Origin: an uncultured Bacteroidia bacterium
GTDB lineage: Bacteria; Bacteroidota; Bacteroidia; Bacteroidales; Prolixibacteraceae
DNA: 42,950 nucleotides
Assembly (NCBI GenBank): GCA_903918045.1
Contig: CAIXCY010000253.1
Coordinates: forward strand, 1-42,950
Direction of reading: 5' to 3'
Shown: positions 34,201 through 39,422 of the stretch, piece after piece
How the letters are laid out: each line of letters opens with the position of its first letter
Position numbering within the stretch: the stretch's first letter is position 1
The notes under the pieces: generated by a model
The model's database searches: none
What the model was told of the DNA's origin: nothing
What the model saw: only the letters and a program-made list of their open reading frames with translations
Made by a program: the position numbers and the translations under genes

Positions 34201-35075
34201 CTGATTTTTCCTATTCCTTTGATAAGGAAACAGGGGACCTGAGTTCGATGAAATACGGGGGCCTTGAAATTCTTAAAAAGGGGCCTGTTCTAAGTGTTTG
34301 GCGGGCACCATTGGTTAATGAAACCGATCCCTGGGCAAATTATGGTTCCCGTCTAAAGGAGAGACAGCCTGGAATGGGGAATGGTCCTGTTAATAATTGG
34401 TTTAGTTTGGGACTAAATCATCTCCGTTTTAAATTGGATGAGTTCCATTGTGCAAAAAATAGTTCAGGAGAAGTTACAGTCAGTGTCAACAATCATGCAT
34501 TTGGCTCGACTTATCATACTGCTTTTTCCAACCATTATCTCTATACAATTACACCTAAAGGAGAATTAAAAATCAACCATCAGGTTATTCCACACGGAGA
34601 AATGCCGGCCTGGTTACCAAGGATAGGGCTGAAATGGGTACTGAACCAGTCGCTGCAGCATATTGAATGGAGTGGTCGGGGACCATTTGAAAATTACCCG
34701 GACCGGAAAACAGGGGCTAAATTGGGAATATATAAGTGCAAAATCAGCGATTTTTCCGAGCCCTATTTGAAACCTCAGGACTATGGATGCCGGACAGATA
34801 ACCAGTGGGTGACCTTCGAAAACGGAACAGGGACGGGGGTAACCTTCTCCGGAGATCAGTTATTTAATTTCAGTGCCCAAAGCTATGATACCAACCAGCT
34901 GACAAGAGCTCAATATCCTTATCAGATTAAACCATCCGATTCAATTACATTTAATTTTGACTATGCCACAAGCGGCGTTGGATGTACCGCAATTTCTGTA
35001 CTTAACGAATACAGGGTATTACCAATAGTTTATTCCTTTGTATCTGTTATCCGACCCTTCAGCAGAAAGGATTAA
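31281..35075 (+). CDS. GH2 (LacZ-type) beta-galactosidase with an internal LamG-like domain
   Basis: This 1264-residue exported enzyme has a signal peptide at 1-24. The GH2 sugar-binding domain is at about 45-215 (WKINVPGNWEMQGFG type), an Ig-like domain at about 220-330, and the TIM barrel at about 335-600. The acid/base is E481 in FWSAGNESGFG and the nucleophile is E555 in PSFMDEYVAATGNGAGG. Directly after SGGAIWDWMSPGI there is an insert of about 180 residues (about 615-790; KLTLSFWVFPN, WHHVAGICDG, SLYIDENKVAT) with the LamG/concanavalin-like fold pattern. DUF4981 (about 810-925) and the beta-galactosidase small-chain domain (about 935-1240; SGRGPFENYPDR) follow. The insert probably binds glycan near the active site (inference). 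It is divergent from the yjjP-yjjB-GH42-eamA run. Confidence 0.92.
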   Translation: MRNLISGILFWLFILRSLVSYSQAKFPTDVYQFIENPGVIELNQEAGHAPLIPGHDLEKVFRNVKDVSQGYLSLNGLWKFNYAENPSVSPAGFFQPQFDDHTWGKINVPGNWEMQGFGDPMFRNVSQPFKVDPPRIPHDYNPVGSYRTTFVLPAEWQGKQVFLRMDGSTSATFVWLNGKEVGYNQGANEPAEYNLTPFLKPGKNSIAIQVYKYSDGTYLEDQDFWRLAGIFRDVYLMATPPVHIRDYFVTTDLDSHYKDADLVVKINLKNYRNSPQKNYRVRVTLYGKNHKAIQEPLITPVVSLNGEGEQVLTLSAKVKNPDKWSSEYPTLYPLTLELIPASGTPQEIIATKIGFKKVEVKHQALYLNGVAIKLNGVNSHMQHPTLGHTMDVETIRKDFTLMKQFNINCVRTSHYPPVQDYLELADELGIFIVDETGDESHATEFISERDEWTKSYVERVNKMVLRDRNHPCILFWSAGNESGFGKNICEVIKEGKRLDPTRLWMYGGNTDDVAWKNEVPCEEIIGPRYPTPDELETRIAQVPESQDPRPSFMDEYVAATGNGAGGLDEYWNLIYKYPRLSGGAIWDWMSPGITEKIRLLDDESPNQINTSIKGRGVLVEGKFGKAIELNGHDQWVETYQDPSLDITGSKLTLSFWVFPNKWNGNGTFLVKGDYQFGIVQKDEKNLEFYVTDQQKYRLSGSLPDNWIGEWHHVAGICDGENMSLYIDENKVATRPYKGLITSKPFPVSLGYSTENEGSEYSDKMSNARFDRVAIFDQAISVDRLLSADIAALKKESRLWLDFEREDCTGEYFSLGIGARSYGLVWPDRAPQAELWQVKKSAQPVHCEWKDANKGVIEITNRFAFTDLKELNCLWELHGDNKIVQQGDLKISLGAGERCELGIPFKKPELKPGVSYRLLLSFQTIEDKFYAKKGFEVAWDQLPLKWFIPVIAINKDVKDSLIVLDKLKETVISGPDFSYSFDKETGDLSSMKYGGLEILKKGPVLSVWRAPLVNETDPWANYGSRLKERQPGMGNGPVNNWFSLGLNHLRFKLDEFHCAKNSSGEVTVSVNNHAFGSTYHTAFSNHYLYTITPKGELKINHQVIPHGEMPAWLPRIGLKWVLNQSLQHIEWSGRGPFENYPDRKTGAKLGIYKCKISDFSEPYLKPQDYGCRTDNQWVTFENGTGTGVTFSGDQLFNFSAQSYDTNQLTRAQYPYQIKPSDSITFNFDYATSGVGCTAISVLNEYRVLPIVYSFVSVIRPFSRKD

Positions 35076-35209
35076 AGATTGGTATTTAAGTCATTTTGCT
35101 TTATTTTTATTAAATTTAGGTAATTGTGATTGTTTTCGTCAACCTTTTTAATTGGTATGTGTTGTAACATATATTATTTCAAGTATTCATTATTTTTAAA
35201 ATTGAAAAT

Positions 35210-35653
35210 ATGAGAAGAAAAGAGTTTTTTACAGCACTGAGTGTTTCGGCAGGAACTGTTATGTTTGCTCCGTTTTTAGTATCTTGCAGTAAAGGGAGTT
35301 CTGTTGCAGATCCGGGTACAGGTGGCACACCGGGTGGAACTGTTGATTTCACACTTGATTTATCATTACCTGCAAACGCAGCACTTATGACAGTAGGCGG
35401 TTCATTGGTAAATAATGGAATAATTATTGCCAATACTACTTCGGGATATGTTGCGTTGGCCAATTTATGTACACATCAGGGTTCGCCGGTTCTTTATGAT
35501 AGTGTAAACAACCGTTTTAATTGTTCAAATACAGGTTCGGGTCATGGATCTCAATATTCACTCAATGGGGCAGTAACTGCAGGTCCGGCACCCAAAGCAC
35601 TAAAATTATATAATACTTCCTTAGCTGGAACCAAACTTAGGGTATTTGCGTAA
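35210..35653 (+). CDS. Rieske-type [2Fe-2S] lipoprotein with altered ligand spacing
   Basis: This 147-residue exported protein has an N-terminus MRRKEFFTALSVSAGTVMFA with an RR pair and a hydrophobic core, then lipobox LVSC (C26). It is likely a Tat-type lipoprotein folded with its cofactor before export. The Rieske boxes are C87-T-H89-QGS and C105...H112-GS, followed by QYSLNGAVTAGPAPKALKLY, which matches the Rieske C-terminal pattern (CHGSxFxxxGxVxxGPA). The second box is C-x6-H (NCSNTGSGHGS) instead of the standard C-x2-H. It has no partner oxygenase or cytochrome nearby. The role is presumably electron transfer in the periplasm. Confidence 0.85.
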   Translation: MRRKEFFTALSVSAGTVMFAPFLVSCSKGSSVADPGTGGTPGGTVDFTLDLSLPANAALMTVGGSLVNNGIIIANTTSGYVALANLCTHQGSPVLYDSVNNRFNCSNTGSGHGSQYSLNGAVTAGPAPKALKLYNTSLAGTKLRVFA

Positions 35654-35686
35654 GATTCATTTCTCATTTAAATTATAACCAACAAA

Positions 35687-35730
35687 AATGTGAATGGTCA
35701 AAAGAATGTGGTTTGTTGACCATTCACATT
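35687..35730. terminator. bidirectional hairpin between the Rieske and esterase genes
   Basis: AATGTGAATGGTCAA and TTGACCATTCACATT form a perfect 15-bp stem, with AAAA before and GTTTTTAATT after it. It serves the convergent gene ends at 35653 and 35761. Confidence 0.8.
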
Positions 35731-35760
35731 ATGTTTTTAATTAAATCAAGCTGAATTTGG

Positions 35761-36636
35761 CTACCGGCGAAATTTCTCCCCCATGAATTTTAAGCCGTCA
35801 TATAATCCTGTGCGCCAGTAAGACCAGGAATGTCCGCCATTTCGGACACGGTATTCATGCGGAATACTCAGATCTCGCATCTCAATGTGTAATAGTGAGT
35901 TTCCTTTGTAAAGAAAATCGTCGTCACCGCAATCGATATAAAAGCGGATCCCTTTAAGTTTTTCAATTGAAACGCTATGGATCAGATGGAGGGGGCTGTT
36001 TGCATTCCATGCTGCGGTTAAACGACCGTTACCTTTAAGGTCAATGCCATAGATATTCTTGAAAAAATCATGATAGGTGTCATCGCCCTGTTTTGTGATC
36101 TCCTGGTCAGAAAATGTGGCGCTGCTTAAGGCAACGCACGAGGAAAAGAGTTCGGGATGGCGCATTGACAGACCAAGTGCCCCATATCCGCCCATTGAGA
36201 GCCCCGCAATTGCGCGGAACTCTTTCTTTGACCTGATGCGGAACTCCTTTTCAACATAAGGGATAAGTTCGTTTACAAACATATCCTCCCAGCGGTCCTT
36301 TCCGTCAAAACTGTTGCAATACCAGGTTACTTTTCCATCGGGAATTATTAATATACATGAAGGGAATGCCCCTTCAGCAACCCCTTTGTCTGTAATCTCC
36401 CCTGCCTCGCCAAACTGAACCCACCCGGTTTCGTCATCCGAAAAGCCATGAAGCAGGTAAACAACAGGATAGCTACGCTGCGAAGTTTCGTATCCATCAG
36501 GAAGGTAAACCGAATATTTTACCGGATAGTCCACGATCTGACTTTTAAAGATCAGGCTTTCAATCACTTTTCCTTTTTGTCCAAATGAGGGGATGGAAAA
36601 AATCAATATAAACAGGAAAGCAAACAGAGATCTCAT
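35761..36636 (-). CDS. secreted alpha/beta-hydrolase esterase (esterase D / CE1-like)
   Basis: This 291-residue exported enzyme, counted from the ATG at 36634-36636, has a signal peptide at 1-19 (RSLFAFLFILIFSIPSFG-Q). The fold elements are PVVYLLHGFSDDETGW (oxyanion region), nucleophile S147 in AGLSMGGYGALGL, an acidic residue in DCGDDDFLY and the histidine in NGGHSWSYW. The family includes acetyl-xylan, feruloyl and similar polysaccharide esterases, so de-esterification of glycans is plausible but not shown. An ATG 51 nt upstream would add MLNFASCIFHFVFKLLL; that extension is encoded by the arm of an AAATGC-type repeat and would precede the signal peptide, so I reject it. Confidence 0.87.
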   Translation of the reverse strand: MRSLFAFLFILIFSIPSFGQKGKVIESLIFKSQIVDYPVKYSVYLPDGYETSQRSYPVVYLLHGFSDDETGWVQFGEAGEITDKGVAEGAFPSCILIIPDGKVTWYCNSFDGKDRWEDMFVNELIPYVEKEFRIRSKKEFRAIAGLSMGGYGALGLSMRHPELFSSCVALSSATFSDQEITKQGDDTYHDFFKNIYGIDLKGNGRLTAAWNANSPLHLIHSVSIEKLKGIRFYIDCGDDDFLYKGNSLLHIEMRDLSIPHEYRVRNGGHSWSYWRTGLYDGLKFMGEKFRR

Positions 36637-36645
36637 AAGTAATAA

Positions 36646-36746
36646 TTTAAATACAAAATGAAAAATGCAAGATGCAAAGTTGAGCAAGGAGAAAATCGGT
36701 AGAAATCCGACATCAGCATTTTGCCCTCTGCATTTTGCATTTAAAT
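36646..36746. repeat. AAATGCAAAATGC-type inverted repeat
   Basis: The left arm TTTAAATACAAAATG...AAAATGCAAGATGC and the right arm GCATTTTGCCCTCTGCATTT...TTAAA are imperfect inverse copies about 30 bp long around a 40-bp centre. The element fills the gap between the esterase start and the dihydroorotate dehydrogenase-like stop. Confidence 0.55.
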
Positions 36747-36788
36747 TAATTTTCCGGTTTTCAAAGTTTCTTTCCCGGAACGAGATAC

Positions 36789-37802
36789 CTAAACCATCGG
36801 GTACTTTTTCAGAATTTCATTTGATTTCATAAGGATATCTACGTATTGCGCCCTTTTATACGCGTAAGGGTCTTTGGAGTTTTTCATCGATAGTTTTCCC
36901 TTGAAATCGTTGATCGTTTTATATCCCCGGGCATCCATCCACTCTTCAAGAAGATCAATCATTCCAGTGATATGGCTAGCCTTATTACGGTATATTGCAC
37001 TGACTACCTGAACAGTACCTGCTCCGGCAAGTAACATCTTGATCATGTCACTGCCATCAGATATACCTCTGCTCGCGCAGATATCGGCGTTTATATTTCC
37101 ATAAAGCAATCCGGCAAACCGCAGACCTAACTGGTAATCCTTTGGATGGGTAAGATCGAATGGATAGAAAAACTCTTCTGTTTCAATATTGATTTCGGGC
37201 TGAAAGAACCGATTAAATAATACTACCCCATTTGCTCCTGCCTTATCCATTTTGGCAATCAGATTGAGCGGATTTCCATAAAACGGGCTCAGCTTTACAC
37301 TAATTGGTATTTTTACAACACTTTTGAGTTTAGTGAGTATACGGATCTGTTTATCCTCAATCTCTGATCCGGCAGCCTCACTATCTACAGGAACATCATA
37401 AAAGTTAAGCTCCAGTCCTGCAATTCCTGTCTTCTCAAGAGCCAGGGCATATTCCTCCCACGACTCTTCGTAGGTGGCATTTAAGCTTGCAAATACTGGA
37501 ATAGAGACTTTAGATATAAGTTTTTCAAGTTTAAACAGGTGTTCTTTGGCACCACCGTGCTTTACCTGAGGGAATAAATTCTGCATCTCGGCATTACGCT
37601 CGTCATATTCTCCCAGCTGATCCTGGAGCTGTATTTGCTCAAGGTGTATCTGCTCCTCAAATAACGATCTGTAAATTATTGCTGCCGCTCCGGCTCTCTC
37701 AATCTTCTGAATTACAATTGGATCCTCTACTAAACTTGAAGCCCCCAGAATAATGGGATTTTTTAATTCGACTCCCATGTAGGTGGTTCTTAAATCTGCC
37801 AT
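36789..37802 (-). CDS. dihydroorotate dehydrogenase-like flavoprotein
   Basis: This 337-residue cytosolic protein has the PyrD-type FMN beta/alpha barrel. It starts MADLRTTYMGVELKNPIILG as in class 1 enzymes, with SVKLSPFYGN, GLELNFYDVP and the phosphate-binding end MIKMLLAGAGTVQVVSAIYR. The usual class 1 substrate loop with a catalytic cysteine in an N-x-SCPN context is not seen; the position reads ELNFYDVP. The natural reaction may therefore not be dihydroorotate oxidation. Proteins of this kind are common in Bacteroidota beside a true pyrD. It is monocistronic and divergent from the tyrosine-phosphatase gene. Confidence 0.85.
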   Translation of the reverse strand: MADLRTTYMGVELKNPIILGASSLVEDPIVIQKIERAGAAAIIYRSLFEEQIHLEQIQLQDQLGEYDERNAEMQNLFPQVKHGGAKEHLFKLEKLISKVSIPVFASLNATYEESWEEYALALEKTGIAGLELNFYDVPVDSEAAGSEIEDKQIRILTKLKSVVKIPISVKLSPFYGNPLNLIAKMDKAGANGVVLFNRFFQPEINIETEEFFYPFDLTHPKDYQLGLRFAGLLYGNINADICASRGISDGSDMIKMLLAGAGTVQVVSAIYRNKASHITGMIDLLEEWMDARGYKTINDFKGKLSMKNSKDPYAYKRAQYVDILMKSNEILKKYPMV

Positions 37803-38055
37803 AATATTAAAATTTTGATGGTTTTATGATTAAACTAAAAACAACACAAAAGGCATTTAAAAAATTGCCGGATATACCAGTTGCCTTAACAGCTGAACGG
37901 CTACTGTTGCGAAATTAATCTTTTAATTTGAAATTCTCTATTTTTATTTCTGTTGATTTCCCACATCTTTGTAGTTTAAAAGTGATTTGAATAAACTCCT
38001 GAGATTTGTTTTTAACAGGAATTTATTATGGAAAGAAATATATAAGATCAGGAAT

Positions 38056-38541
38056 ATGGTTCAACAAAAGCTTCTATTTGTTTGTCTGGGGAATATTTGT
38101 CGTTCACCTGCCGCTGAAGCGGTAATGAAGGGTAAATTAAAAAGGGCAGGAAAGGATAATCAGGTTTTCTGCGATTCCGCAGGAACGATCGGTTTTCATT
38201 CCGGAGCTAAGGCAGATGCCCGGATGCGAAAGCAGGCACAAGGGCGAGGTTACACGGTGACAAGTATTTCAAGAAAGATAAAGGCAGATTTTGATTTTGA
38301 TCGTTTCGATATGATTATCGGAATGGATGATCAGAATATTAAAGACCTTTATGCCATAGCACGATCACCGGAGGATCACAAAAAAATCTTTCGGATGACC
38401 GACTTCTCTTCCCAGTTATCTTACAAATTTATTCCGGATCCTTATTATGGCGATATTGCCGATTTTGAATTGGTCATAGATCTGCTTGAAGATGCATGCG
38501 AGGGGTTAATAAAGTATCTGAACAGTAAGGAGATAAATTGA
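38056..38541 (+). CDS. low-molecular-weight protein tyrosine phosphatase
   Basis: This 161-residue cytosolic enzyme has the P-loop C10-LGNI-C-R16-SP (FVCLGNICRSPAAEAVM) at the very N-terminus, as the family requires. The catalytic aspartate is in PDPYYGD and the SAGT/SISRKI elements are present. The reading is open from a TTG at 37987, but the ATG at 38056 puts the P-loop at its usual place and has GATCAGGA just before it, so I use that. Substrates may be tyrosine kinases of exopolysaccharide export or low-molecular metabolites; no Wzc-like kinase is nearby. The small lipoprotein gene follows 44 nt later. Confidence 0.92.
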   Translation: MVQQKLLFVCLGNICRSPAAEAVMKGKLKRAGKDNQVFCDSAGTIGFHSGAKADARMRKQAQGRGYTVTSISRKIKADFDFDRFDMIIGMDDQNIKDLYAIARSPEDHKKIFRMTDFSSQLSYKFIPDPYYGDIADFELVIDLLEDACEGLIKYLNSKEIN

Positions 38542-38585
38542 AATATTTGGAAATAAATTGAAATTTGGTAAAGGAGGATGGGAAA

Positions 38586-38924
38586 ATGGAAATAAAAGGG
38601 TTTTTAGTTTTGATGGTTTTGATCATTGGACTTTCGGGATGTGGGGTGCAACATAAGCTTGTTCGGGAATATAAAGGTAAAAAAGAGGCCGATCTGGTAC
38701 TCGCGAAGGGTAAACCACTCCGTACCGAAATTAGTGAAGGGGGGCTGACGATCTATATTTATCAGACCAGTAAACGACTCAAGGCCGCTCCAATCAATAC
38801 AGGACAATTCCAGTATGATCGTTTTGAAAGTCCCAAAGCGACAAAGACCGATACGTATAAATATTTCATCAATTCATACGGAATCATTGAAGATGTCACC
38901 TATGATGTTGACTATAAACGTTAA
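38586..38924 (+). CDS. small lipoprotein of unknown function
   Basis: This 112-residue protein has a signal MEIKGFLVLMVLIIGLSGC with lipobox LSGC, then a beta-rich domain (LVREYKGKKEADLVLAKGKP, GGLTIYIYQTSK, YKYFINSYGIIEDVTYDVDY) resembling SmpA/OmlA-like or other small envelope proteins, though I cannot assign a family. The ATG at 38586 is chosen over an upstream TTG at 38565 because AGGAGG at 38572-38577 is well spaced for it, one of the few clear Shine-Dalgarno sites here. It is probably co-transcribed with the tyrosine phosphatase. Confidence 0.8.
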   Translation: MEIKGFLVLMVLIIGLSGCGVQHKLVREYKGKKEADLVLAKGKPLRTEISEGGLTIYIYQTSKRLKAAPINTGQFQYDRFESPKATKTDTYKYFINSYGIIEDVTYDVDYKR

Positions 38925-38977
38925 TCAGGGAATATTAAAAATTTGATGATTGGCGATTCTCCGAGCCGAATTTTTTA

Positions 38978-38985
38978 TATCTTTG
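38978..38985 (+). promoter_or_regulatory. Bacteroidota -7 box of tRNA-Leu
   Basis: TATCTTTG matches TAnnTTTG exactly, with 19 bp between it and the tRNA. Confidence 0.6.
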
Positions 38986-39004
38986 CAACCGCTTAAGGCA
39001 AATT

Positions 39005-39091
39005 GCCCAGATGGTGAAATTGGTAGACACGCCAGCTTGAGGGGCTGGTTCCGGTTACGGTGTGCAAGTTCGAGTCTTGTTCTGGGCACCA
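39005..39091 (+). tRNA. tRNA-Leu (anticodon GAG)
   Basis: This is a class II tRNA. The acceptor GCCCAGA pairs with TCTGGGC, the anticodon stem CCAGC/GCTGG encloses TTGAGGG-type sequence with anticodon GAG, a long variable arm is present, and the T arm is AAGTTCGAGTCTT. The 3' CCA (39089-39091) is encoded, unlike in the other tRNAs here. Confidence 0.93.
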
Positions 39092-39094
39092 CAA

Positions 39095-39134
39095 AAACAC
39101 AATACCCACTGATTATCAGTGGGTATTGTGTTTT
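39095..39134 (+). terminator. terminator of tRNA-Leu
   Basis: AAAACACAATACCCACTGA and TCAGTGGGTATTGTGTTTT form a perfect 19-bp stem with a 2-nt loop, starting 4 nt after the tRNA. The stem is A/T-flanked and could also stop minus-strand transcription. Confidence 0.85.
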
Positions 39135-39398
39135 AAGGGGAATGAATAGGAAAAGATTTTCCAGCTCTGTATTGGCAATAATTAGTTCTACGAATCTTTT
39201 CTTTCGCTCCTCAATAAGAAGTTTAAGCTTTTTATTGGCCTTTAATAAGGATAAATTGGAAGCCAGTTTTTTATTCAGCACGATCAACTCCGCTTCCCGT
39301 TCTTCTTTCTCCTTGTTTTGAGCGAGAAGTTCTTCATTAACCATTTCAAGCTTGATCTGGTCCACTTCGAGCTCATGAATAAAACTGAGAATCTCAGA
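39135..39398 (-). pseudogene. N-terminal coiled-coil fragment of a hybrid histidine kinase
   Basis: The minus-strand reading SEILSFIHELEVDQIKLEMV, NEELLAQNKEKEEREAELIV, LNKKLASNLSLLKANKKLKL matches the N-termini of the 8-PAS kinase (HELEVQKIMLEMVNEEL) and of the broken kinase (SEILRFVYELEVQNIMLEI). A TAA at 39399-39401 precedes it, and it runs into the tRNA-Leu terminator with no PAS, HisKA or receiver part. It is a stranded 5' piece lying 25 bp downstream of the stop of the next intact kinase. A translated ORF from an ATG at 39365 would run antisense through the tRNA and is not credible as a gene. Confidence 0.75.
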
Positions 39399-39422
39399 TT
39401 AAGCTCAAAGGTTTAAAATGAA

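Noticed and set aside
36637-36687. Upstream start of the esterase
   Set aside because: It would place 17 repeat-encoded residues before a normal signal peptide.
38950-39321. Plus-strand open frame across tRNA-Leu, and the minus-strand frame running antisense through the tRNA
   Set aside because: Both cross a functional tRNA and its terminator; only the coiled-coil part at 39135-39398 is similar to a known protein.
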